Shown here piece by piece: positions 47,170-59,300 of a stretch of 64,000 nt of DNA. The stretch lies in the NCBI GenBank assembly GCA_007922225.1, contig ML679960.1, positions 9,381,710 through 9,445,709 on the forward strand. Direction: 5' to 3'. The stretch is from Emydura subglobosa. Taxonomy: Eukaryota; Chordata; Testudines; Chelidae. Numbering within the stretch: the first letter of the stretch is position 1; each line of letters opens with the position of its first letter. The translations under genes were made by a program, and so were the position numbers. Under the pieces are notes generated by a model. The model was not told the DNA's origin. It ran no database searches and worked only from the letters and a program-made list of their open reading frames with translations.

Positions 47170-50110
47170 CCAAGGTGGCTCCTCCTAGACCCAAACCAGG
47201 GGCCAGAAGGAAGAATGGCAGACCCTGACTTCTGTATTGTAACTCAATTGTGTATTTTAATATCATATGGTTTCTTCCCTCACGTCAGTAAAATTTGTCA
47301 AATGACAGGAAAGTAGTATCAAGGATACTGGAGATATACCCAAATATTGGTGCGAGGAAAACGAACACTTGAGCAGCTGCTAGCAGTTTATACCTTCCTT
47401 CCTCTTCACTGACGTTCAGCCTTTCGACATCAGCTGATGCATTTAATCGTTATGACTGCAAAAACAAATACTCACTATAGGAATGTGGAGAAAGAAAAAA
47501 TAATTCAGAGAAATGGAAAGATTGACATCCTGTATGATGTCAACAGCTGACCTATCTGAGTGACCATGGACTAAGTGAGATGAACTGATTAAAAACCGTA
47601 ACCAATATAATTTTTATAACAGCAGTACACTTCACCACAACCTTACCCTCACAAGGTATGGCCTAAACTCTACTGGATTCCATTTTCTTGCTCATCTGAT
47701 ATCTCTTTTGCTATTTTTTTAGTTGTATTATGAACAATTCTCATTACTATTAGTAAGGTAAAAATTAGCAATTAGGACTCCACTCCTGCAAACACTTTCA
47801 GTTCTTTAGTAACCATAATCATCTGCACAGTCCCTTTAAGTTTATTGAACTACTTAAATGCATGAGTGTTTGCAGAATCAGGGACCGTTGTGAAAGCACT
47901 ATACTGTATCAAATCCACGCATCTGAGAGCTGTTTTCCTCAGTGTTTGCTTATTTTTTATTCTTTCCACTGATAAAACAAGGCTCTGATCCTGGAAAGTC
48001 TTAATCACATTCTAAATGTCACACATGGTGACTAGTTCCATTAAAATCAATGGGACTATTCACCGTGCATAAATAGGTACCACACATGCATCAATGAGTC
48101 TTTGCAGGCCCAAGCTACCAGTGGATGAATAAATAAAGTTGCCAGTGACAACTGAAATATCATTGTCTCATATGTTTTACATTGTAATCATCAGAGCTCA
48201 TTGGAAAACAATTTCGAAACCAGGAAAATTCCAATATTTCAATTTTTCTTTTGTCCCAAATGGTTTTTGATAATGTTGAAACACAAAATACAATATTAAT
48301 TTTAATGATTGTTATATTCTGTTTCACTGTCAAACCAAAATGTTTCAGCATTATCAGAAAGCAATTAGAAAGTCAAAATGAATATTATGAATTTTCCATC
48401 AAAAATTAAGTAAAAAAAATCAACACATTCCTACAAAATATTTAGATTTCATCAAAACAGCATTTTCCAACAGAAAACCGTTCTGTGGAAAATGTTTGAT
48501 CAGTTTTAATAATTAATTTATATTTATAAAGCCATTAAAAAGTATAAACACAAAATATTACATATTATGAGAAAATTTAAAAGGGAACTAATCCTGCACT
48601 GTGGGCAGATCCACACTCCCAGAGCCAGATCCTCAGCTGGTACAAATTGGCACAACTCCATTCCAGTCAGTATAGCTATGATGATTTACACTGGTTGTGC
48701 ATAAGTCTTTGCAGGGTTGAGGCTTTCAAAGGAAGTTGTGTAAAAGTCTGAAGTGACAACTACCGACCAATCAGTGTATTTGGGAGATAGATGTCATTTT
48801 GATCAAATAAGGGCTCAATTCTGCAATCTTTCACTCATCTGAATAATCCGTCGTCAGACAATTTGTCCTATTGACTTAGATGCAACTCTTGCATGTACAG
48901 GGACTACTCACAGTAATGATGATAAGTGGGATGTGACAAAGTTAGAGCAGGGTGGAATCTACAACTCACTGGATCAATTTTCAAATTCAAAATCTGAGAT
49001 CTAGTGTCTCAAATTCTAAATGAGAGAGGAAACTGATCCAATGGTGAAGTGACTTGTGTTCTATGTTGTATATATAACTGACCAGAATGCTGCACTGTTT
49101 GAAGTCAAAGAATATGACCCAGCATATGCATACACACATTACTTTAGTTGCATAAGAGAAAAGGATTTTAATTGAATTAAGATGAAAGAGCAAAGAGTAT
49201 AAAATTAATTTGATACTTCTGGGGGATGAAATGCATTTAAAGTGTTTTTAACATATTAATCTCACATTTTGCTTGCTTCTGAAGCATTAGCTTCACTGGT
49301 TGAAATAATTAAAAACACATTTATTGTTTCCTGTCCTCTGCGGCAGGCTGAGAATTGTTGCTGCAAGGAATCTTTTTTAATTATCAAGATAAGAATAATG
49401 CAAACAACATTTATAAAAACCTATGTTAATGCAATATTAAATTTGTCAGTAAAACATTCACAAGTGTGGAAATGAAAGGTTAGAGTTCTCTTAGGAACAT
49501 TAACTTTGTCCATATTATACATAATGTAGATATTAGGGTAAAAATTTAATGGATAGTTTAATTATCAAACTATATGTACAATGTGGCCAAGTTAATATTG
49601 GAATGAGACCTTTTAACATTTTCTTTTTCTGATTTTGGCCCTAATCCTGCAAGTAACTCTTTGTAAGTGGCAACCCCACACTGAGAAGGAGACGCATCAA
49701 AGCTCAGGCATGCAGGAGTGCCCCAGCATGGAGCTTTTTACAGGATTGAGGCCTTCATTTGTTTGTTTTTAACCTTATCATCTTTCCTTTATGCATTATG
49801 GTCCTGTTTCAGCAAGGGCCTCGCTTTTTATAAATATATTCCATAGATTTTGAACTCAAACTGAAGATACACAAAATATTGTACCTGTCCATGACACTGT
49901 GCATTGTATTTTACAGAACTTCATAGTGTCCTAGTCAGTATGTATCTTAATAGTTAGAGAAAATATTACACAAGTACAGAACTTAATTTTAATAAATGTA
50001 AACATTTCTTTTAAATTCAAATGATTATTTATCTTCAGTGTCTAGCCACATAGGAAGTTGTAAATTCAGCTGGGTTTGAATTAGCCATAAGAAAAAGATC
50101 TCACGTCTTT
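47170..50110. other. Gene-free stretch with diffuse repeats
   Basis: An AT-rich segment near 48,185-48,510 (aaaacaattt, aaatgtttcagc, gaaaattcc) resembles the loose family of 11,050-11,375. Several short segments around 47,780-48,120 and 48,830-48,920 carry caatgggactatt and similar SINE-like words. No gene was found. Confidence 0.4.
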
Positions 50111-50113
50111 AGA

Positions 50114-50116
<3 letters not shown>

Positions 50117-50152
<36 letters not shown>
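50117..50152. repeat. CA microsatellite
   Basis: About eighteen uninterrupted AC units, the longest perfect dinucleotide repeat in the window. It abuts the left end of the MITE at 50,155. Confidence 0.95.
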
Positions 50153-50154
<2 letters not shown>

Positions 50155-50403
50155 CTACACTGCAATAGAAAACCCACAGCTGGCCTGTGTCAGCTCACTC
50201 AGGCTCAGGCTGAGGTGCTATACTACTGCAGTGTAAATGTCCAGGCTCAGGCTGAAGCCTGGGCTCTGGGAGTTCACAAGGGGTGGGGGAGCCCCACAGT
50301 CTAGGCTCCAGTCCAAGCCCAGATGAATATGCAACAGTTTTATAGCCCCATAAGCCCAAGTCAGCTGACATGGGCCAGCCACGGGAGTTCTATTGCAGTG
50401 TAG
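50155..50403. mobile_element. Fold-back MITE, about 250 bp
   Basis: Left end ctacactgcaatagaa is the inverse of the right end ttctattgcagtgtag. Deeper blocks also pair (agctggcctgtgtcagctcac against gtcagctgacatgggccagcc, reverse complement). The arms are about 70 bp around a less symmetrical middle. No coding sequence; DNA-transposon superfamily not assigned. Confidence 0.8.
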
Positions 50404-50409
50404 TGCTTT

Positions 50410-50577
50410 TCAAAGCAGGTCACCACCATTATTCCCATTTTATAGAGGAGGAAACTGAAGCACAGAGAGGTGAAGTGACTTATCCAAGGTATACAGCAAG
50501 CCAGTAGTAGAGTTGGGAATAGAACTCAAGTCTCAGTCGCAGTCCCATGCTGTGTCCTCTAGGCCAAACTGCCTCCC
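50410..50577 (-). repeat. MIR (CORE-SINE), antisense
   Basis: The plus strand shows the antisense MIR phrases attcccattttatagaggag, gaaactgaagcacagagagg, gaagtgacttatccaagg, cagcaagccagtagtagag and aatagaactcaagtct in order. This is one of the best-preserved ancient SINEs in the window and lies directly beside the MITE. Confidence 0.85.
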
Positions 50578-51604
50578 TATTGACTTCAATGCTGCAGGAT
50601 CAGGCTAGAGAAGAGGAACTAATATCCATTCACAATAGTTACAAACTTCAAGGATTTGCTTGTGACTCACTGAGTCAAACAGGTGGAGGACTCCTTTTTT
50701 GGGACAATTGGGTCACTTTTTCACCTCTGACTGTTCCAGGTAAACACCACATTAAAGTGCCTTATAAAATAGCTTGGCTATAAATCATGAATGGGTTAGT
50801 GGAAGAGCCTTTCAACTCACAGATCAGGACTATTAAGACTTCTTTGCTATAATCAATTTCAGTTAGCTTTGCCTGTGTCATCGCATACCCAAGTTACGTG
50901 TACACTAGTTGATGAACACACATCCTGTGGTGTTAGTGCTTCCTTGTCTTGTGTAAATGGATTCTAATAATTCAATGGATGACAAAAGGAGGAAGAGAAG
51001 AGGGGCTTAAAACAATTAGCAGAATACTGGCAAAGAAAGAGTGCTGTAAACAATATTAGTTTCTTTTCTTCTCCAAGTAACTTCTTTGCGATCCTTAGCT
51101 AGCTGAGGATGGGAACTTGGATAGTCCATTCATTATCTCAAAGGTTGTTATGGTTGGTGATTGTATTAATCAGACTCTGACCAGGAAACACATAGGTAAG
51201 GAAAATAATCTACTGCAATTCACAAAACTACTGCTCCAGGGGACAGCCTAGGCAAAGTGTGACTCAAAGAGGAAGGTCAGCTAATCTAATTGTTAATAGT
51301 CTCATTACCTTGGAACTGCATATTAAGTGCCTGAGGCAGCTGGTCCTCTTCATAATACTTTAATTACACAGAGATTCCTATCATTTGGAAGGGTGACAAA
51401 CATATTATTATTAATAATATTAAATTGAAGCATTTTAAACTGACAATCAATATTTATTATTAAAAGTGTTCATGTAAAAAGCAAAGATGTACTAGTTCAG
51501 AGTATACAGTTGTCATTTAAAAAAGAATACATATATATAAAATGTAAAACACTACATTAATACAATGTTAACATTTAAGTTAAAATAAGAACATTTGTTG
51601 AAGG

Positions 51605-51695
51605 TCAAAGGTAGGTAAGTGGTGTTATTCTCATTTTAGCAATGGGAAAGTTGAGCTATGGAGAGGTTACTTGACTTGCCTAAAGTCACTCCATT
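51605..51695 (-). repeat. MIR fragment, antisense
   Basis: Carries gttattctcattttagcaat, gggaaagttgagctatggag and aggttacttgacttgccta, the antisense MIR core. The tRNA-derived end is missing. Confidence 0.75.
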
Positions 51696-52324
51696 TAGTT
51701 TCCTGTATCAGCTTGGTTATATTGAATTTCTATATATTTTATTGCATATGTTTTAAAACACAAGCCATGTGTTAAGCTGTACATGTAATAGGAAAAAACA
51801 AAACAAGAAAACAAATGCAATACTGGGGAGTTAACATTGCCACTGGAACTTAAAGTTACTAAATAATGCTAAAATTAATTTTTTTTATTGTTGTTTATAT
51901 GCAACATCACAGATATTAACCAAATGGAAAGACTACCTTGTCAGTGTGTGTGAATTATTTTTAAAAGTGAAGGAGGGGACGTATAGATTAATACCTCGGG
52001 TAGATGGAAAAAGCTTTTTATATGCAGGCCAGTTTAATGCATATTTCAAACAGCATGGAGGACTTGACAAAGCTGGTTTTATTCTGTTTGATTGTACAGC
52101 TTCTCCTGTGATGCCCTCAGTGTTAGTGTTGGAAAAATCCTGCTTCTATCAAGAACTAGAATGAATCATAATCCCCTGCCAACATCGGATGTTGCTCAAA
52201 AGAGGCATCGGAGCTGGAATACCAGGTATGTCACAGGTCAGAACAGAGGATCATTGTCAGAGCTGCTGTATTTAGGGAAACTAACACAGCTCTTGCAAGC
52301 CAAGAATTCCTGAGTTCTAATCAC

Positions 52325-52481
52325 TTGTCCTGACACAGACTCCCTTTGTGGGCTCAGTCAAGATCACAACCTCTGTGCCTTAATTTCCCCCCTCAAGACA
52401 ATGGGGGAAGGAGGGTAATAATACTTACACGCTTACCTGAAAGGGGTGCTCTAAGGGCTAATTCACTAACATATTCAAAGG
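52325..52481 (+). repeat. MIR-like SINE, left half
   Basis: Phrases ctctgtgccttaatttcccc, caatgggggaaggagggtaa and taatacttac follow the sense MIR order. The match stops at about 52,481, where a GC-rich element begins; the expected 3' part continues at 53,932. Confidence 0.6.
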
Positions 52482-53931
52482 TGTTCATGTGGCACGGTCC
52501 AGCCCATGGCATCGTGATCCTTCCTTGGGCCCAGGCTCCAAGGAAGGCCATAGCACCTTTATCGAGGGGAATAAGCTCCCTGTTTATGAGTCTGTAGCCC
52601 CGACCCCTAGGCGGGGTGGGCTTCTCTGGCAGTCTATAGCCCAGGGCTGGTAAGGGGTCTGCGGCTCCCTGGCCTTCCAACAGACGGGGAGGGCCAGTAG
52701 TCTATTGCCCCCGGCCCTCAGACAGAGCGGGGCAGGGAACAGAGTCTTTAGCTCCTGGCTCGCAAGTAGGGATGGACGGTACCAAGGTCCTATGACCCCC
52801 GGCCCTCAAACAGGGCAGGGGAGGATAATTAATCTAGTGCCCCCAGGCAGAGCAGAGCAGACGAGCAATCTGTTACCCCCTGTCTTCAAGTAGATGGGTC
52901 AGGTACAGTCTACAGCCCCCGGCCCTCAAGCCGGGCAGGATTGGCGAAGGAGTCCATGGGTGGGCGGGCACATAAGCAGGTTGCAGCCCCCGGCCCTCAA
53001 GCTGGGCAAGACTGGTGTGGCAATTAATAGCCCCCAGTCCTCATGCGGGCAGGGCAGATCTAGTGGTCTATAGCCCTCGGCCTTACAGTCAGATGGGGCT
53101 GGCAAAGCTTGGGGTCCTCTGGCCAGTAGTGTAGAGGATGCCAAGCACTCCTGGGGTGTTTAGGGAAGAGGAGAGGGGGACGCAGGCCTGCCCGACTCCA
53201 CTGCATCCCAGCCCAGGGCCTTATCAGTGGCAAAGCCATTTGCCACTGAGTCAGCAGGGCTCCAGCCGCAACACGCTGACAGGGGTTTTGTCCCTGACTC
53301 AGTCACTTGCTAGTTGGCTGTCCCTGGGCCACTTCCTCCCACCCATTCCCTGGCTACCTACAGCCACGTAGCTCCCTCCGGGTTGCTGGGGGATGCGATG
53401 AGTGGGCGTCCGGCGAGTCCCTCACCGTCGACAGGTCTGGAAACTCCTCTGGCTCATCAGCCTCCAGGTCACAGGACCCCAGGGGTTCCTCTGGTCCACA
53501 AGGTTCAGTCCACGCCAGCAGGTCCTCCACACCAGGCAGCTCCTCCAAGTCAAGGCCAGCCTCAGGGGGTTTCTCCCACCCAGTGGGCTTGGGTAGCTGC
53601 TCCCAGCTACTCTGGCCTGGTGGCCCCCTCCAGTCACTTGGGCCCAGCAATTTGGGCAGGCTTTAGAGGCTCCGGTTGGCAGGGTGGTTGCATCAAACAG
53701 CCACAGTGCCTGGGTCAGGCCTAGGCCGCAGCCTCTGGAAAAACACGTGTGTCTCCAGCAACAGCTTCCCCCTGACTGAGCTGCTGGGCCTGTCTTTTAT
53801 ACTTCCTACCCTGGCCCTGGCTCCACCCCTCTGCTTCTGGGTGGCTTGGCCTCCAGGGCCTGGTTCTGTCTAGTGGGGTCAGAGCTACCCTTTCTCAGGC
53901 CCTGGCTCCAAGGAAGGCCACAGCACCTTGC
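52482..53931. mobile_element. GC-rich inserted element with minisatellite
   Basis: A 1.45 kb GC-rich block lies between the two halves of a MIR-like SINE. Its flanks are ttcaaagg (52,474-52,481) and ttcaaaagg (53,932-53,940), a plausible target duplication. A 28-base direct repeat containing ggctccaaggaaggcca occurs near both ends (52,532-52,559 and 53,902-53,929). A TATA-like ttttatac stands at about 53,793. Overlapping open frames on both strands are expected from low stop density and have no recognisable domain. Family not identified; LTR-like is the best guess. Confidence 0.6.
52585..53115. repeat. Minisatellite, roughly 11 units of 40-60 bp
   Basis: Each unit contains tctatagcccccggccctca or a variant, followed by a G-rich part such as gggcaggg. 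Units begin near 52,588, 52,631, 52,698, 52,742, 52,783, 52,830, 52,867, 52,907, 52,977, 53,023 and 53,063. Spacing varies, so the array is irregular and old. Confidence 0.75.
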
Positions 53932-53995
53932 TTCAAAAGGGCTTTGAAAATTAAAAATGTAAGTGCTGATTATTGTTATTACAGTAAATACCAGC
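53932..53995 (+). repeat. MIR-like SINE, right half
   Basis: The phrase agggctttgaaaattaaaaa followed by gtaagtgctgattattgtta is the 3' end expected for the MIR-like SINE that starts at 52,325. Its position on the far side of the GC-rich element is what identifies that element as an insertion. Confidence 0.55.
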
Positions 53996-53999
53996 CTTT

Positions 54000-56205
54000 G
54001 GCCCAAGTGTTCAGTCTGCTTCCATGAGCAGAGGGGAATATAAAATAGCAGAAATCTATTGGAGAGGCTGGGAGAGGCACAGAATATGAAAGCAGCAGCA
54101 GCTTTTACAGCATGCTTCCCAGTTTCCCCACACCCTTTGAAAACTGCTTCATAAAATATCCCATGAATTGGGAGGGTGTGGAAGAAAGTTACTTTATGTG
54201 GCCAGTCCTTCACCAAAATCCCTGGAAGACAACCAAATCCAAATGAATGCTATAAAACTCAATGCAAATCAAGGCCAGTCATAATGGAGACATGGTAGGA
54301 GGCCTCATCTCTCCACTCACTCCTCAGCATCTTTTCAGATGGCTAAGTCAGCCACCAAGTGCAGAGGAAGAAGGAAAGCCTGCTCTGCTCAATTGCCATC
54401 TCTAGTGTGGTGCTGTAACTTCCTTCTGTTGCCCCTTTCCCCACTGTCTCCTCTACTTTCAGAAATCAGTGTTTCACGTGGAACTCTGCCCACCTCCCTG
54501 CCACAGCCACTTTCTTACCAGTCCATCTCCGGATACACTGAAAAAATAACCACAATATTACGCAAGGATGAATTTTTGTAATATTTTGTCATCAGCATTT
54601 CTGTCAAACAGTGATCCTCCTCTCCATCTTCAGGGAGCTAGTCACTCATTTCCTTTCCATGGGTAACCCACCTAGGGCACAGTGTGACTCTTCATTAATG
54701 TCATCCTGGAAACTTTTGTATCTTACTGAAACATTGCCTTCCAGATAAATATTACTTTGCCCTGTGCTGCAATAAATTGGAGGAGAATTTAATTGGTGTG
54801 CAGCCTCTTCTTTATAGCTCAGTAAACTCAAACTGCTATGATTGGTTGTTTTTGAAATTTAAGCAGACAATGCCACTTAATATATTGTGGGGAAGCTAAT
54901 GAATGATCTGATTACTGAAATGAAGATTTGTTATTAGATCAAGGAAACCAGAATTTTATAGTCATGAATTCAGACTGTTTTTTAGGTTCAGCAAATTAAC
55001 AGTTGCACATCAAAAGATAAGCCAGGCTGCACTCCTACCTAAAAGAAAGATTTGTTAAGTGAATGCATGAGTAGAATCCTACTTCTCTCCATTGCCCTCT
55101 GGTTACTTACAACAGCACAAGGATGTCGTTATTTTTTGAAAACTTTGTCTAAGCTTTCAGCTTCAAACTCCTGATAGTATTGATATTGGCCCAGATCATT
55201 CCCTCCCACAGAAATACCCAGAGAAGGGGCCATGGGAAAAAGAAAGCTGCTGAGGGTCTCCTTGCAGTTTTACTGAAACTATTCCAAGTGGCGAGAGAGA
55301 CCTGGATTCATTTTCCTTTAAGTGAACCACAGTTCTGCCCAGAAGCCCTGCACATCCCCTGAGATCTGAAGGAGAAATCGGCCATTGGCCTTGTGACTCT
55401 ACATAAACTCTGGAGTTCTATCTACACCCCTCAATTTCCGGACAATGCTGCTCTGACATTTTACTGCTAAGACCCCCTTTTTCCCCAGAAGGGCTGGGGA
55501 AGTTGTAATACGAACCTAAACTGTATTACCTTTTCCGAGTAATCTCTGAGAGGATTTGGGGTTGGGAGTACAGGTAATGATGCTGCCAGACATCTCCTTG
55601 TTCTGCATGCTCTACATGGAGGGACCATGACCTGCCCTTCTGAATGGACAAGGGAGTTCTGAGCACAGCAATCTCCCTCTGTGCACAGAACATCTGGGGC
55701 TGACCTGGGCTACTAAGATTTGTTTGTTATTTATTGAGCACTGACGGAGCATTTGACTATTTACAAATAAGAGAGGTAATATTACTGTTGCGCGTGACCT
55801 TGCAGCCTACTTACTGGTGGATTAGCACAAGCAGGCAGAGACCCCCAGAATAATGACGCAGACATGACCTCAGTAAACAGAAGCACTTGGACTTACCCCC
55901 TTCCAGTAATAATGGAGCAGCAACCTTATGTTGCTGATACTGCTCCCAGATGCAGGGAGCACAGACACACCAATGTGAACAACTTCCTCTCAGAATTACT
56001 TCCTGACACAGGTGTCCCATCTGGAAGGAATCACACCCTTAAGGGGCTATCTGTATTTAAGTCAAGTCACGCCCACTAAGCCAGCCAACACAGTAACTTG
56101 GTTACATTACATTTAAGAGCACACCTGCTTTTAGTTTTATCATATGGATTATTATATCCACTCTGATTAGATACAGATAACTTCAACAGAATGCAGGATT
56201 CATGG
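54000..56205. other. Gene-free stretch
   Basis: Mixed-composition DNA with several short open frames and no recognisable domain, splice pattern or repeat family that I can name. Confidence 0.4.
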
Positions 56206-56213
56206 TTCTAGGG

Positions 56214-56343
56214 CAGTGGTTTCCAACCTCTTGTTCACGGACCCTGAGGGTCCACAGCTTATGCCTAAGATTTTCAAAGGGGTCTGCATTGACATTTGAC
56301 ATTTTTTAATGGTCTGCAAATGAAAAAAGGTTGAAAACCACTG
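56214..56343. mobile_element. hAT-type MITE, 130 bp, with 8-bp target duplication
   Basis: Terminal inverted repeats cagtggtttccaacc and ggttgaaaaccactg differ at one or two positions. Flanking octamers are ttctaggg (56,206-56,213) and ctctaggg (56,344-56,351), 7 of 8 identical, the duplication length typical of hAT elements. Non-coding. Confidence 0.85.
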
Positions 56344-56359
56344 CTCTAGGGGCTGTGCA

Positions 56360-59300
56360 AAACATTTTGGCCCTGACCCTGCCATCAGATTATCCTGGGA
56401 CACCCCTTATGTGCAACTGAGACCCCCTTTAAAGTTGATGAAGCTCTGAACAGGTGCAAACATCTGACTGTGGATCAGATGACAGGATTAAGGACACAGA
56501 GTCTGTATATTTTTTTATATGCCGTGTTGTAAATTGATCCATGTTTTCCTTATCTTGCAGCATAGCAATACCATTACCTCTTCATAGAATTCTCTTACTG
56601 TAATATTCTTGTGTATTATTTTATAATTTTCAATATTTCATATTCACAAATACATTTCCCAAGCTCTTTAGCCAGAATATGACATCATACATTTAAATAA
56701 TGTAAAATACAGCTGATGATATACAACTGAATATAAAAGATCAGCTATAAAATAGCTCTTATGTGACCTAATACCATGTTACTCTGATTCTTGCTGTTCA
56801 AGCAAAAAGAACCCTATTACGTCTTTCAGCTCTTTTTTTGTTTTGTTTTTTGTTAAAGTGTCTTCAATAGAAGCTATGCCCCAGTGCTCACACAACATGA
56901 TGGGGCACGATTCTACCTGTCATTACACTGATGTAGCCCTACTGAAGTTAGTAGGGCAGCACATGTGTAACTAGGGTCACAATTTAGTTGACACAACAAA
57001 ACTATTCCACTCTGAATAGTACTTATCAGCTAATTCTTCTGTTTAAACGGGACCTTACTGAATCCAGTTTCTCCCACTGCAGATTAACAGTAGGGACATA
57101 GAATGCACACAGTTAATTAGGAATGTTTTAGTATAACTTTTCTATTGTTCATACGATACGTTGATTTTCTTCTTATCACATGCTGATACGCCAACTTATA
57201 AGGCAGAACATTTTTGTTATGTTTTTGAATAAATTCCATCTGCCCACAGAACATTTTCCTAATTCATTATTTAAATGCTTTCTTTTTCCTCTCTGCACCA
57301 CCCATTGAGTCATAATTTAAGTGGGGGAACAATTCATCGGCAGGTGCTACACACAGTTCCTCATCGACAGAACCCTACCCTCTGTTACTATAGGTTGGTA
57401 TTCAAGCAGTGGTTTAAACAAGAATTGCTTTTTGGCACTAAATACAGCTAAGAGCTTCCCAGTAAATCAGAACCAGAGATGTTTGTACATTCAGAGTTTT
57501 GCCACAGTTTAATCAAATTAAAAGAAAAGAGGGGATGGTAAATGGAGTCATGATGTGAATTAGAGCACCTTAATCATTTAGAACTGTTGTGCATTTCCAG
57601 TTAATCAATTACATGGTGCCTCTTCCTTTTCCCCCCTAACTGTTAATGACTGCCATATTAAATAAAGTCTTAAATAGACTGCTAAAATGTTCACTAGTGT
57701 CTTATAGGCAGACTGAGTGGCTGCCAGCTCCTTTGCTGTCACATCTTAAGGTCTTTTGCTATCTGAACAGCTGGAGGATAGTATGTACTGCTGGCAAGCC
57801 GCCACTATCCCTCGCCCAACCATAGTTAGAACCACGGTCACAGCCGAGATAGAAAGGCACTGTCTGCAGCTTCATTTTATTACCGGCGCCCACATATTTT
57901 TTTGAAAATGATATATTTAAGGCTGGGTAAATGGTTCAACAAATAATTTTTCTGTTTGCACCTGTTTGTTCAAAATTACTATTTACCAAGTAATTTCTAT
58001 GAATAATTCTCAGTCTGCAGACTGTGCGCAATGTTAGAAATTCCAGCTGTGTTGGTTAGCTTTGATTAAAAGCAGGTCCCTGTAGTGTATATAGGAAGAG
58101 TACAGCTCTTAGTCAGGTCTCTCATGTAAATATTTCCATTTCTAAGCTCAATATTCACTTTCCACTACCATTCTCCGGTATTCACTTGTGTAGAATATTC
58201 ATGGAAATTGGAGCATGAAAACAGTCAAAAAAATTAACTTAAAAATTATATGGTAATTGCAGAGGGGTCATAGTTATTTTGCAGCATTTGATCCATTCTA
58301 AAACATGTTTAAACAAGCTCAGTTGATGTTATCTGTGAGTAGGTCTTTCCTACCAGGAAATGAATATTCCATTCATACTGGTGAGTGGAAGAAGAAAGTT
58401 TTCAATATAGATGAACCAGACTCTCTACCCAGTGTGACAAGAAGCCTCTCCTGCTTTTAGCACCTTTTCCCCAAACCAAACTTTCTCTATACAGGAAAAA
58501 ATCCTTTTAAAGGGAAAAAGGTTGCTAAATGCTTCCAAATGACGACTGCTCTAGTAATGATACAGATAGTATTAGTAAATCTATACCTGGTTATTTCCTG
58601 TACCTTCTCAACCCGTTAAACTAAAGCTTTTAATATGTTGTTCTGGCAGAGGTTAAAAGATATTACAAATGACCAACATATACTCCAGTTTAATGGTATA
58701 CAGTTGTATGATGTCTAAGAACCACCACTGACTTCTTGAAATTCACAAAGGCCCTGATTCAACAAAGTATGTAGTTAAGGTCCCATTTAAGTCAGTGTGA
58801 CTAGGATTTAAATACAAACTTCACTGCTTTGCTTGATTAAGAGCAAACTGATTAACTTTTCTGTTAAGCTGCATTCTTATCCGGCTTTTTCTTTCCTTCC
58901 TTCCTTTTGTAATCTTTATGTTCTTCCTCTCTGATGTTCCTTGAGTTGCACAGTAGACGGAATCATCAAATGGGAAGAATTTATTCAATGCTAAAAAATG
59001 CTAAAGTCTGCAGTGTCATTCTTCATTTGATTTTATTCAGTGTCCATGAATTTTGCTGCTCCCAAATCATTTTTCAGTTTACCTTATGTCAGCTAACTGT
59101 TTGTATTAAAGAGTTTTGATGTTGGTTAATCTAATGTATTTCTCTTTTACCTAAACAATTAAGCTGGCATCCTTCACACGGTACCTTTTCAAATAAATCA
59201 TAGGCTAATTGCTACAGAGCACACTTTATCTCATTTTTCCTCAAAAGGTAGGCGTGACTACATGTTTATGCATCCTAGATTCCTTTCCAATACTTATTAG

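Noticed and set aside
50117..50152. CRISPR-like array
   Set aside because: It is a simple CA microsatellite. No repeat-spacer structure exists anywhere in the window, and the DNA is vertebrate.
53307..53724. Several overlapping open frames of 98-137 codons on both strands
   Set aside because: GC-rich repeat DNA has few stop codons; frames overlap on both strands and lie inside an inserted element.
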